Of a DNA stretch of 17,899 nt, positions 1 through 7,257 are shown piece by piece. A program made the translations under genes and the position numbers. The notes beneath the pieces were generated by a model. It worked only from the letters and a program-made list of their open reading frames with translations. It ran no database searches and was not told the origin of the DNA. Numbering within the stretch: the first letter of the stretch is position 1; the number at the start of each line of letters is the position of its first letter. Origin of the DNA: an uncultured Clostridiaceae bacterium (GTDB lineage: Bacteria; Bacillota; Clostridia; Lachnospirales; Lachnospiraceae); contig CATKZA010000003.1 in assembly GCA_949841235.1 (NCBI GenBank), forward strand, positions 1 through 17,899. Direction: 5' to 3'.

Positions 1-183
1 AAAATAGGAACCGGCATGGGAAATCCGAGTGGATTTGATTTTGCGGTCGCTCTTATCATTGCGGGGACAACATCCTGCCCAGGAGACGAGGTGTTTTGCT
101 GTGGGGAAGACAGACATATCACCGCCATTCTCTGAAAGCACTTGAATTGCAGTCATGGGATTCTTATCGAATCCGGGAACAGT
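1..183 (-). pseudogene. IS110-family transposase fragment, cut by the window edge
   Basis: Reading the minus strand from 183 to 1 gives 61 uninterrupted residues that match the C-terminal transposase domain (Transposase_20) of IS110/IS116/IS902 elements: it starts TVPGF, continues TAIQVLSE, then GGDMSVFPTAKHLVSWAG, CCPRND and STRISHAGSYF. This is the conserved region around the serine-containing catalytic part of the DEDD/serine recombinase-like IS110 transposases. Upstream of 183 the same frame soon meets a TGA and the similarity stops, so the N-terminal RuvC-like half is missing. The fragment continues beyond base 1, so whether the C-terminus is intact is unknown. Its sequence differs from the IS110 remnant at 259-735, so the two are not copies of one element. 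Confidence 0.8.
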
Positions 184-258
184 CCTTATCCTACGACGAG
201 GAAAATTGAACCTTCAAAACCATTAAGGGAATTTTTGGAAAGCAAACATATAAAGGAA

Positions 259-735
259 TTATACATGATTGATGCAAGGAGGAATAATGGTATACCCTCT
301 TTTCTCCAGTTGTTTGATGGCATTTTTGTCGTACTGTTCCTGAAATTTTTCATACATTTCTTCAGGAATAGCAGAATAATCCGTATCGGCAGGGTTAAAA
401 GCTTCCTGCTTTGAAAACATATGGTATAGGCAGGTCAGCATCATGCGTGTAATGGCGATGACTGCCCATTTATGTCCACGACGTTTTTTGATACGGTCAT
501 ATTTATATTTGAAATAAGGGTTCTTTTTGTCTTTGATGGCCGCGTTTGCGCATTGTACCAGCAAAGGCTTCAGATATACCCCTGCCCTTGATACATGGAC
601 GCTCTTCTTTTTACCGGCACTTTCATTATTTTGGGGAGTCGGCCCGGCCCATGAGCATAACCGCTTTGAGGATTTAAATACCGCCATGTCCGCAGTGTGA
701 TTGCTGGATTTATTTCGTCCACCCCACTCACCAAT
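259..735 (-). pseudogene. IS110-family transposase remnant, C-terminal half, frameshifted
   Basis: The open part (ATG 687 to stop 259, 142 residues) carries the IS110 signature: MAVFKSSKRLCSWAG, then PQNNESAGKKKS, VSRAGVYLKPLLVQCANAA, and a basic RIKKRRGHKWAVIAITRMML tail. An intact family member is about 400 residues with an N-terminal RuvC-like DEDD domain, which is absent here. Just upstream, at about 696-735, another minus-strand frame encodes GVDEINPAIT, the stretch that normally precedes this domain. A frameshift and a small deletion near 690-697 therefore separate the two pieces. The element cannot make a working transposase. The flanks show no clear terminal inverted repeats, as expected of IS110. 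It lies downstream of the GH59 gene on the same strand. Confidence 0.85.
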
Positions 736-838
736 CCTGCTTAAGGTTATTTTTTCCTAATGGCTTCAACACTAAACATTCTGTATTGATTTGAAAATAG
801 TCCATATTTTTTAACCTCCCCATTAAACCTTTTTTTGA
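736..838. other. Short AT-rich spacer between IS110 remnant and GH59 gene
   Basis: No coding signal. It holds T- and A-runs (for example a run of seven T near 830) but I find no convincing stem, so the GH59 transcript has no visible intrinsic terminator here. Confidence 0.4.
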
Positions 839-3340
839 TTATACCACTTCCACGCAATCCACCGCATACATCCCGGATATCACCCGCACTTCTACCTCAT
901 GCCTTCCCTCATCGATGCCATATTTGCAATAGGAAACACCTCTTGCCCTTTTCTGGGAAACCTCCCAATCCTCCTCTATCAGCTCCCCATCTACCTTCAC
1001 TCGGATGCTCCCCTTCTCCTCTGCGTCCCCGGCAATGGAAAACCCGGTTCCTCGAAATGCAAACTTCATTTCTGCACCTGATGTCCCTGTGGAAAGGGTG
1101 CGCCGATAGTTCTGAAAGCTGCCAATAGCCTCATGGTTCCAATCCCCATCGTACTGAATGAAATCCTCCATGTCATCCCATCTCTTTACAGAAACCGTCT
1201 TTCCCTCCACCGGACAAACCTCAAGATTGCGAAACAGATTGCAATCATAAGAACTATACAGGGCGCACCGTCCAGCCCCCTGCCACTGGCCACTGCCACA
1301 TTCCCTCCTAATCAGAAGTCTATTGTCCAGATAGGCAGACACCGTATTTTCCACCGCTTCCAGACGAAGGGAATGCCAGTCATTTCCTGCGAGAGTTCCC
1401 CGCCCTGATACTGCGCTCCCGGCATTTCCCTTTTCTAATAAGATATCGTCCAGCATCAACTGCCATCTCCCGTCGGAAAATAGCAGCAATCGGTATCCGC
1501 TGGCACCTTGGGCCGCCAAGCGATAACGCATTCCTATGCCCACATATTTTTCCCCGGAACCTGCATGTTCCCATTCCCTATCGCCATGGCAAGCGCAATC
1601 AAAGCATACCTCCGCTGAAACACTATAATTACACCATCTGTCATCCCCAAAATTAGTAGTGGGTTCCGGCGTGGCGCCCCACTCTTCCGCCCGCAAATCC
1701 CGGGTAATCTTCTGGCACAATGCCCTGCCTCCGCCGGGCATCTCCACCACTTCAAAAGCCCCTCCCTGATCTGTCATGTATCTGGGAGCAAATCCCCGAT
1801 TGGCCAAATAGCCTTTTCCCATCTCCTCATAAGAAAAATCATCCCGATAGGGCAGAGACAACCCCTGCTTGCCTTCAGACTCAGGGCGGCGACATGCCCC
1901 CTCCTGTACTACAAGTGTAGAAATGGTCACCAGAGACTCTGGCGCAATATCAACCGTAAAAGAGGTCGTCTTTCCCTCTTCTGCCCGCCCCAATGCTGAC
2001 CCGGTCTGATCCCCCTCTTCGCTGGCACAAGTTGGCATTACCGTTGCAACATGGCGGAAATAATTCTGGCCAAAGTCCTCCCCCCTCTCTGCCGTCTTAG
2101 TCTCCCACACCATCACCGGCGCAGAAATTCCCTTAGTATTCTTAATATGAAACTCATATGTAATCCTCTCCCCGGTGGGATTGGCAATCACCGTGGTGAA
2201 ATCCCCGGTCTCTCCATCCATGGCACTGAGATAGCATTTCTCCACGCCCACCATGGCATGGCCATCCCCGCCCTTTTTCCCATCACAGCAACAGGCCTCC
2301 GGCAAGAAGCACCATCCCTTTTTTATAAATTTGGAAAAATGAAGGGACATATAATATCCGCTCTCCAGAGAATATCTGCCACTCCATGGCTCGTTGGCGG
2401 TAATCAACTGCTTCTCGCAGTAGTTTACCCCATCATAATAGGCAGACACCACGGGCTGGTACTCATAAAGCGTCATTCTCCCTTGGGGACCCATGGCAAT
2501 GATGCGGCTGGCGATATCCAGCACTCCGTTAATTCCCATCATCTCAAATCCCCGCCCCGAAGAGGGATGCCTTCCTCTGGAAAAGCACATGGGCGCACTA
2601 GCCTCGCTCATCCAAATTTCCTTTCCGTAATCCTCAGAAAGGGTCACTGCCGCCTGGCTGGCAAAACTGGTATAGTGGGTTCCGACCACATCCACCGCAT
2701 CCCGCAGTTCCCCATCCTCCAGCATGGCATCCGCAATCTTCCACTGATTATCCTCATCGCTGGCCACGATTTTCACCTTGCCAAAATCATAAGGCGCATT
2801 CCGCTCTTCCTTCATTCTGCCAGCCAGATACTTGATCCATGCAAAGTCAATCTCCCGCTCATTCTGAGATGCGCTGACATAATCAAAGACCAGTCCATAC
2901 TCCCTGTAGGCCGCCTCTAACGTCTCCCGATACCACCGATATCTGGCATCATAGACATCCTCCGCAGAGGCAACCCAAGCCGGCTCGCTCCACCAGAGCA
3001 TGTCCAGCGTCAGATCAGGATTCACCTTCTTCGCATCCGCCGCCAGCCGATATCCCGCCCCCCGGGTTACATCTGCCGCCTCTCCGGCAGACCTTTTCAC
3101 CCCCGGCTCCGTACCGGATGAAGAATTGATATCCGACCCCATCTCCAATTTCAAGTGGGTAACCCCCACTCCTCTATCGCCAAAGATATGCTCCAATACC
3201 TCCCAGTATTCTTTCGGATGCTCCTGCCGATAATCCAGAAGAAGCCGTGAAGAGTTATTTCCGCTGACCATTCCCGCACCCCGGTACCTCCGATGCTGCG
3301 CCCTGTCCATCTTATTCCCGTCAATGCAAATTTCCACCAT
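839..3340 (-). CDS. GH59 family glycosidase (galactocerebrosidase-like beta-galactosidase), cytoplasmic
   Basis: 833 residues. The first ~350 residues match the GH59 TIM-barrel: GAGMVSGNNSSRLLLDY (21-37), LKLEMGSDINSSSGTE (63-78), and RGAGYRLAADAKKVNPD, equivalent to the RGYEWWLMxEAKKRNP block of animal GALC. The acid/base is predicted as E161 (SQNE) and the nucleophile as E246 (WMSEAS); ITANEPWSGRYS (313-324) matches the MTAxQPWSGHY block. Residues ~360-480 look like the beta-sandwich, and ~500-710 like the lectin/laminin-G-like domain of GALC. An extra beta-rich module at ~720-833 extends past the usual mammalian length. No signal peptide is visible, so the enzyme should act inside the cell on imported beta-galactosides; the true substrate is unknown. 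The start is set by GGAG eight bases upstream. It has its own promoter (3443-3471) and lies 178 bases downstream of the CLC gene. Confidence 0.85.
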   Translation of the reverse strand: MVEICIDGNKMDRAQHRRYRGAGMVSGNNSSRLLLDYRQEHPKEYWEVLEHIFGDRGVGVTHLKLEMGSDINSSSGTEPGVKRSAGEAADVTRGAGYRLAADAKKVNPDLTLDMLWWSEPAWVASAEDVYDARYRWYRETLEAAYREYGLVFDYVSASQNEREIDFAWIKYLAGRMKEERNAPYDFGKVKIVASDEDNQWKIADAMLEDGELRDAVDVVGTHYTSFASQAAVTLSEDYGKEIWMSEASAPMCFSRGRHPSSGRGFEMMGINGVLDIASRIIAMGPQGRMTLYEYQPVVSAYYDGVNYCEKQLITANEPWSGRYSLESGYYMSLHFSKFIKKGWCFLPEACCCDGKKGGDGHAMVGVEKCYLSAMDGETGDFTTVIANPTGERITYEFHIKNTKGISAPVMVWETKTAERGEDFGQNYFRHVATVMPTCASEEGDQTGSALGRAEEGKTTSFTVDIAPESLVTISTLVVQEGACRRPESEGKQGLSLPYRDDFSYEEMGKGYLANRGFAPRYMTDQGGAFEVVEMPGGGRALCQKITRDLRAEEWGATPEPTTNFGDDRWCNYSVSAEVCFDCACHGDREWEHAGSGEKYVGIGMRYRLAAQGASGYRLLLFSDGRWQLMLDDILLEKGNAGSAVSGRGTLAGNDWHSLRLEAVENTVSAYLDNRLLIRRECGSGQWQGAGRCALYSSYDCNLFRNLEVCPVEGKTVSVKRWDDMEDFIQYDGDWNHEAIGSFQNYRRTLSTGTSGAEMKFAFRGTGFSIAGDAEEKGSIRVKVDGELIEEDWEVSQKRARGVSYCKYGIDEGRHEVEVRVISGMYAVDCVEVV

Positions 3341-3442
3341 GATTTCATCTCCAATTCAGAATATTCCAAAAATCTGCCGCCATCCAAAGCCCATCGGAAC
3401 ACGCCCTGCATTCCCACAGACTTCCCTTTTCTTTCATGATAA

Positions 3443-3471
3443 ATTATACATTGACGCAACATGTGCCACAA
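3443..3471 (-). promoter_or_regulatory. Promoter of GH59 gene
   Basis: On the minus strand TTGTGG (3471-3466), a 17-base spacer and a perfect TATAAT (3448-3443) lie about 100 bases upstream of the GH59 start. The gene can therefore be transcribed separately from the CLC gene. Confidence 0.6.
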
Positions 3472-3518
3472 TCTGATATTTTTCTTTCTTCCAAAGATAT
3501 GAACATAGAAGTTACTAT

Positions 3519-4787
3519 TCACAGCCTAGTCTTGCGGTTGATATATTCCGTCTTATATTTTGAGTATACGATCGTCTGGTCATGGTACAGCCCATAATAT
3601 CCGGACATGAGATAGCTCACGCTGATGGCGATGAGGAAATAAGGCACCTCCCGGTACCCGAACAATTCAAAAGCAATGAGCATAGAGGTAATGGGACAGT
3701 TCGTCACGCCGCAAAATACGGAAACCATCCCCACCGCCGCACACATGGACGGGGAAATTCCCAGAAAATGCCCAAAGACGCACCCGAAGGTAGCCCCGAC
3801 AAAGAAGGAGGGTACAATCTCCCCGCCCTTGAACCCCGCTTCCAAGGTCAGTGCCGTAAAGAGCATCTTCAACGCAAAAGCCTCCGGCCTGGCATCTCCC
3901 TGTATCGCCCGAACAATCACCGGCACCCCCGTCCCCATATAATCAGTAGTCCGAAGCAGACATGTCAGCCCGATGATTACCAGAGATGCCACCCCGATCC
4001 GCACATAGGGATTCCTGAATTTTCCGTAAAGCAGATCCCCCAGACCATGGAGAATCTCGCAGAAAAGCACGGACAGCCCCGCACAGCAAAGCGCCAAGCC
4101 AATCACCTTGATGCTAGGCACAAAATGAAATGCCACATGGCCTGCAATCTGGAATCCACTATCTCCCAATCCAAAAATCCCCGCCACCTTCCATGCAATC
4201 AGAGAAGAAAATACGCAGGGAACCAATGCCGCATAGTACATCACCCCTACGCTCACCACCTCCATAGCAAAAATAGATGCGGCAATGGGCGTGCCAAAGA
4301 CGGCCGAGAAGGCTGCGCTCATCCCGCACATCACCACGATTCTCTTATCCTTGTCATCCATGCGAAACCAGCGTCCCAGCTGGTTGCCAATGCTCCCCCC
4401 CAACTGCAATGCGGCTCCCTCCCTTCCCGCAGAGCCTCCCAGAAGGTGGGTCACCAGCGTGGAGACAAATATCAGCGGAGCCATCTTAAAAGGCAGCTCC
4501 GTCTCCGCATGAATGGTAGAGAGAACCATATTCGTTCCCCTATCTTTATTGTTGTGAAAAAAACCATACAAAAAAACAATGGCCAATCCCCCGAATGGCA
4601 AAAAAAACAGCAGCCATGGATTCTGCTCCCGGCAGCTGGTAACCTCTCCCAGGCAATATGCAAAGAAGGTGCTGACCAGCCCCACGATTCCTCCCGCGAT
4701 CACAGAAAAAGTCCCCCACCTCATAAAAGTAATCAAATTCCTGCCCACTCTTCCAATATAAAATTTGTACATTTCTCTCTGTTTCAT
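3519..4787 (-). CDS. CLC-family anion transporter (chloride or fluoride type)
   Basis: 422 residues, hydrophobic throughout, with the CLC hallmarks: GGSAGREGAALQLG (117-130) with the gating glutamate E123, GTPIAASIFAMEV (165-177), and GFKGGEIVPSFFVGA (318-332). CLC proteins move anions across the membrane as channels or as anion/proton exchangers. The position that holds the intracellular proton glutamate in chloride exchangers (second E of EE) is V177 here. The GSGIP-type anion-site motif is replaced by GTNMV (84-88). Both departures are seen in the fluoride-exporting CLC-F branch, so fluoride is a possible substrate, but I cannot align it rigorously. There are no C-terminal CBS domains. The start has GGGAG seven bases upstream. 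The gene is divergent from perR and lies upstream of GH59. Confidence 0.88.
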   Translation of the reverse strand: MKQREMYKFYIGRVGRNLITFMRWGTFSVIAGGIVGLVSTFFAYCLGEVTSCREQNPWLLFFLPFGGLAIVFLYGFFHNNKDRGTNMVLSTIHAETELPFKMAPLIFVSTLVTHLLGGSAGREGAALQLGGSIGNQLGRWFRMDDKDKRIVVMCGMSAAFSAVFGTPIAASIFAMEVVSVGVMYYAALVPCVFSSLIAWKVAGIFGLGDSGFQIAGHVAFHFVPSIKVIGLALCCAGLSVLFCEILHGLGDLLYGKFRNPYVRIGVASLVIIGLTCLLRTTDYMGTGVPVIVRAIQGDARPEAFALKMLFTALTLEAGFKGGEIVPSFFVGATFGCVFGHFLGISPSMCAAVGMVSVFCGVTNCPITSMLIAFELFGYREVPYFLIAISVSYLMSGYYGLYHDQTIVYSKYKTEYINRKTRL

Positions 4788-4811
4788 ACTACCGCTCCCG
4801 TCAACTTTCCC

Positions 4812-4828
4812 TAGGGCGACATGCCCTA
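4812..4828. repeat. Hairpin in CLC leader
   Basis: Perfect inverted repeat TAGGGC-gacat-GCCCTA, 25 bases upstream of the CLC start. It is not followed by a T-run on the minus strand, so it is not a terminator. It could affect translation or mRNA stability. Confidence 0.45.
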
Positions 4829-4893
4829 TCTTCCTTCCATCAATCTAAAATAGCCAGCCGAAAGCCCCTGCACCAGCCATCTTCTGCAAATCT

Positions 4894-4902
4894 CCCCCCC
4901 CC
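4894..4902. repeat. C9 (G9 in transcript) homopolymer tract in CLC leader
   Basis: Nine consecutive C on the plus strand, lying a few bases downstream of the predicted CLC transcription start. Such tracts are prone to slippage. Confidence 0.8.
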
Positions 4903-4915
4903 TGCGCCACCCTTC

Positions 4916-4944
4916 ATTATATTACGAAGGCACTCGATATTCAA
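4916..4944 (-). promoter_or_regulatory. Promoter of CLC gene
   Basis: Minus-strand TTGAAT (4944-4939), 17-base spacer, perfect TATAAT (4921-4916). This predicts a leader of roughly 120 bases. I looked for the crcB fluoride riboswitch (paired GG.GAUGG..UC.CC and CUGAUG motifs) in the leader and did not find it. Confidence 0.6.
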
Positions 4945-4957
4945 TGCCCTATGCCAC

Positions 4958-4975
4958 AGAATCTCTAGACATTCT
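4958..4975. promoter_or_regulatory. Operator-like near-palindrome upstream of CLC promoter
   Basis: AGAATCTCTAGACATTCT is palindromic at 16 of 18 positions and sits 13 bases upstream of the CLC -35 box, a usual place for an activator site. The cognate regulator is unknown. Confidence 0.3.
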
Positions 4976-5061
4976 CATATGGGCGAACACAACGAGCCTG
5001 TCTATTTTTAAAATTTACTGTGAATAGTACTATAAAGGAAAAAAATGGGGCATAATTTCTA

Positions 5062-5098
5062 TTGACATTTTGCAAATCACTTTTTATAATAATAACGA
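5062..5098 (+). promoter_or_regulatory. perR promoter with overlapping PerR-like box
   Basis: TTGACA (5062-5067), 17-base spacer, TATAAT (5085-5090). Overlapping the -10 is TTATAATAATAACGA (5084-5098), which matches the PerR consensus TTATAATNATTATAA at 11 of 14 positions. Negative autoregulation of perR is established in Bacillus and clostridia, and this placement would give it. Confidence 0.65.
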
Positions 5099-5120
5099 TT
5101 ACTAATAAGGAGTGATGCTT

Positions 5121-5504
5121 ATGGCTGAAATCAGACACAGCAAGCAGCGGGAGGCAATCAAATCTTTTCTCATGGCGAGCAAGGCCCACCCTACTGCTGA
5201 AGTCGTGTATGACAATATGAAGAAACAATTCCCAAACATTAGCCTTGGCACCGTCTACCGAAACCTGAACTTCCTGGTAGACCACGGGGAAGCAGTTCGT
5301 CTGGAATGCGGTGACGGGCTGGATCATTTTGATGGCGACACCCATCCCCACTACCACTTTTATTGCAGAAAGTGCCACGGCATTATTGATTTGGAAATGC
5401 TCCCCATCGATCATGTCAATGTCATTGCGGGTGCCGAGTTTGACGGAAAGATCGAGGACCATGTAGTATATTTCCGGGGATTATGCAAGGATTGCATGGA
5501 CTGA
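5121..5504 (+). CDS. perR: Peroxide-responsive Fur-family repressor PerR
   Basis: 127 residues. An N-terminal winged helix (about 1-75: SKQREAIKSFL, HPTAEVVYDNM, LGTVYRNLNFLVDHGE) is followed by the metal-binding dimerisation domain. The structural zinc site is C82-x2-C85 plus C122-x2-C125. The regulatory metal ligands are visible in D71 and the HPHYH cluster (H75, H77, H79), with D90 (IID). An aspartate at this last position is the residue associated with PerR rather than Fur. The Fe(II) form represses; peroxide oxidises a ligand histidine and releases DNA. The start was chosen at 5121 because AAGGAG (5107-5112) is eight bases away; GTG 5112 and ATG 5115 overlap or crowd that site. It precedes rubrerythrin, its likely target, and is divergent from the CLC gene. 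Confidence 0.88.
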   Translation: MAEIRHSKQREAIKSFLMASKAHPTAEVVYDNMKKQFPNISLGTVYRNLNFLVDHGEAVRLECGDGLDHFDGDTHPHYHFYCRKCHGIIDLEMLPIDHVNVIAGAEFDGKIEDHVVYFRGLCKDCMD

Positions 5505-5513
5505 AAGGAAATT

Positions 5514-5546
5514 GTTACTATAAGCAGAGAAGTCGCAAATAGTAAC
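5514..5546. repeat. Inverted repeat between perR and rubrerythrin
   Basis: GTTACTAT (5514-5521) and ATAGTAAC (5539-5546) form a perfect 8-bp stem with a 17-base loop, just after the perR stop. No T-run follows, so it is a poor intrinsic terminator. It may be an operator or an mRNA 3' stabiliser. Confidence 0.45.
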
Positions 5547-5576
5547 TTGATGGCAGCAAAAAAATCAAAAAAGATA

Positions 5577-5630
5577 TTGACAAGCAGAAAATAGATGCTA
5601 TAATGTGTTACAAACAGTAATTATTATTGT
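5577..5630 (+). promoter_or_regulatory. Rubrerythrin promoter with PerR box at start site
   Basis: TTGACA (5577-5582), 16-base spacer, TATAAT (5599-5604). Ten bases downstream is ACAGTAATTATTATTGT (5614-5630), a 17-base near-palindrome whose core TAATTATTA fits the TAATNATTA core of the PerR box exactly. A repressor here would cover the transcription start region. Peroxide induction of reverse rubrerythrins through PerR is established in Clostridium. Confidence 0.65.
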
Positions 5631-5671
5631 TTAGCAAAGTAAAAATTAATTAAGAAAAGGAGATATTTATT

Positions 5672-6217
5672 ATGGCAAAATTCATTTGTTCTGTATGTGG
5701 TTATGTTTACGAGGGAGATGCGGCACCGGAGAAATGCCCACAGTGCGGCGTTCCTGCTGAGAAGTTCAACAAGGCCGAAGAGGGCGAGATGAGCTGGGCT
5801 GCCGAGCATGTAGTAGGCGTGGCACAGGGCGTTGACGAGGAAATCCTTCAGGGACTTCGGGACAACTTCAATGGCGAGTGCTCTGAGGTAGGCATGTACC
5901 TGGCAATGGCTCGCGTAGCACATCGGGAAGGCTATCCCGAAATCGGACTCTACTGGGAGAAGGCTGCTTACGAAGAGGCTGAACATGCCGCTAAGTTCGC
6001 AGAACTGCTGGGCGAGGTCGTTACAGACAGCACAAAGAAGAATCTGCAGATGCGCGTAGAGGCTGAGTGCGGCGCTACCGCTGGCAAGATGGCCATTGCT
6101 AAGAAGGCTAAGGAGCTGGGCCTGGATGCCATCCACGATACCGTCCATGAGATGGCAAGGGACGAGGCAAGACACGGCAAGGCATTCAAGGGCCTGCTGG
6201 AGAGATACTTCGGATAA
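5672..6217 (+). CDS. Reverse rubrerythrin (rubredoxin-like domain first), NADH-linked peroxide reductase component
   Basis: 181 residues. The N-terminal rubredoxin-like domain has two CxxC pairs, C6-x2-C9 and C22-x2-C25, binding one Fe. A ferritin-like four-helix domain follows (about 45-181) with the di-iron ligand motifs: E69/E72 (GECSEVGMY), the EEAEH motif (E101-H105), E130/E132, and DEARH (164-168). The rubredoxin domain first is the reverse order to classical rubrerythrin and is typical of the clostridial type that reduces hydrogen peroxide and oxygen with electrons from NADH via rubredoxin or a flavoprotein. The start has AAGGAG nine bases upstream. Promoter and operator lie at 5577-5630, and a strong terminator follows, so it is monocistronic. 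Its codon use is GC-richer than the neighbouring methyltransferase, as expected for a highly expressed gene. Confidence 0.92.
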   Translation: MAKFICSVCGYVYEGDAAPEKCPQCGVPAEKFNKAEEGEMSWAAEHVVGVAQGVDEEILQGLRDNFNGECSEVGMYLAMARVAHREGYPEIGLYWEKAAYEEAEHAAKFAELLGEVVTDSTKKNLQMRVEAECGATAGKMAIAKKAKELGLDAIHDTVHEMARDEARHGKAFKGLLERYFG

Positions 6218-6249
6218 TCTGAAAATGGCTTAAAATAAGAGGTTACAGC

Positions 6250-6292
6250 AATCCGAGGTGTATGGGCGACAGTTCATGCACCTCGGATTTTG
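6250..6292 (+). terminator. Rho-independent terminator of rubrerythrin
   Basis: AATCCGAGGTG (6250-6260) pairs perfectly with CACCTCGGATT (6279-6289). Four more inner pairs (one G-T wobble) leave a 10-base loop, and TTTTG follows. It lies 33 bases after the stop. Confidence 0.85.
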
Positions 6293-6386
6293 TATAATGA
6301 AAGGTTTGCCGCTGACCAATATGCGGTATATATTACAAATAGTTATTGTGACCGCAGTGATAAAGAAACCGAAAGGAGAACGATAC

Positions 6387-7181
6387 ATGAATATTTCATT
6401 AAAAAATATTGATTGCGGAAATAAATTTGATTGGGGAAAGACTTCTGAAGATTATGCAAAATATCGCGATATATATCCGAAAGCATTTTACGAAAAATTA
6501 GCAAGCCTTTCTTTGGGGGTTAAGGGGCAAGATGTATTGGATTTAGGTACTGGTACAGGTGTCCTTCCAAGAAATATGTATGGCTATGGGGCAAACTGGA
6601 CTGGTACAGATATTTCAGAAAATCAAATTGCGTATGCAAGAAAACTTAGTTTAGAAGCAAATATGGATATAAATTATTTAGCTTGTTCGGCAGAAGATAT
6701 TGATTTTTCAGATCAATCCTTTGATGTGATTACGGCATGCCAATGCTTTATGTATTTTGATAAAAATATCATTTTGCCTAAAATATATAAAATGCTAAAG
6801 AAAAATGGCCATTTCGCAGTCCTATATATGGCTTGGCTGCCGGAAGAGAGCGAAATAGCAAGAAAAAGCGAAGAATTGGTTCTAAAGTATAATCCTTCAT
6901 GGTCTGGTGGAGGCATGACCAGATATCAACTTATTGCACCACCTTGGTGCGGCAATATGTTTGAACCTGCCAATTTGCTAACTTATGATTTGCCCGTTGC
7001 ATTTACCAGAGATGGCTGGAATGGAAGGATGAAGGCTTGTAGGGGTATTGGTGCTTCCTCCCTAAGTGCCGATGAAATCAACGAATGGGAGAAAGAACAT
7101 ATGGCATATTTGCAAACAATGCCGGAATCATTTGAAGTTTTACACTATGTAACGATACTTGATTTAGTAAAGCGCAAATAG
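6387..7181 (+). CDS. Class I SAM-dependent methyltransferase
   Basis: 264 residues of the Methyltransf_11/UbiE-like type. Motif I is VLDLGTGTG (50-58), which binds the SAM methionine part. Motif II is TGTDIS (72-77) with acidic D75 for the ribose. CSAEDIDFSDQSFDVITACQ (100-119) is the adenine-contact and post-II region, and the KNGHFAV hairpin follows. The C-terminal third (about 165-264), rich in aromatic residues, probably makes the substrate pocket; the substrate cannot be told from sequence. The start at 6387 is chosen because AGGAG lies nine bases upstream; the open frame extends to 6258 but runs into the rubrerythrin terminator. It is clearly more AT-rich (many aaa, ata, tta codons) than flanking genes, suggesting horizontal acquisition. 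I see no strong terminator after it. Confidence 0.85.
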   Translation: MNISLKNIDCGNKFDWGKTSEDYAKYRDIYPKAFYEKLASLSLGVKGQDVLDLGTGTGVLPRNMYGYGANWTGTDISENQIAYARKLSLEANMDINYLACSAEDIDFSDQSFDVITACQCFMYFDKNIILPKIYKMLKKNGHFAVLYMAWLPEESEIARKSEELVLKYNPSWSGGGMTRYQLIAPPWCGNMFEPANLLTYDLPVAFTRDGWNGRMKACRGIGASSLSADEINEWEKEHMAYLQTMPESFEVLHYVTILDLVKRK

Positions 7182-7257
7182 TCAATGCCCTGCTATCATC
7201 CAGCCAATGGACTTTCAGTGATTCAGTGACTTTTTTCGCCCAACTCCTACCATGCTA

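Noticed and set aside
2051..2920. Plus-strand open frame opposite the GH59 barrel
   Set aside because: Shadow of the GH59 coding frame; no recognisable motifs and no start signals.
3582..4814. Long plus-strand open frame opposite the CLC gene
   Set aside because: It is antisense to a gene with clear CLC motifs, is rich in His/Pro/Arg as expected of a shadow frame, and has no ribosome binding site.
4788..4915. Fluoride (crcB) riboswitch in the CLC leader
   Set aside because: A GATGG occurs, but the paired consensus segments and pseudoknot partner are not present.
3513..5029. 12-bp inverted repeat flanking the CLC gene (TACTATTCACAG at 3513-3524, CTGTGAATAGTA at 5018-5029)
   Set aside because: A 12-base match is expected by chance in a window of this size, and there are no target duplications or recombinase; the left copy overlaps the CLC stop codon.
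5112..5120. Longer N-terminus for PerR (GTG or ATG at 5112/5115)
   Set aside because: These codons overlap or crowd AAGGAG at 5107-5112; ATG 5121 has ideal spacing.
6258..6386. N-terminal extension of the methyltransferase
   Set aside because: It lies within and just after the rubrerythrin terminator; ATG 6387 has AGGAG at the right distance.
7215..7230. Tandem TTCAGTGA x2
   Set aside because: Only two 8-base copies in a spacer, with no array and no stem.
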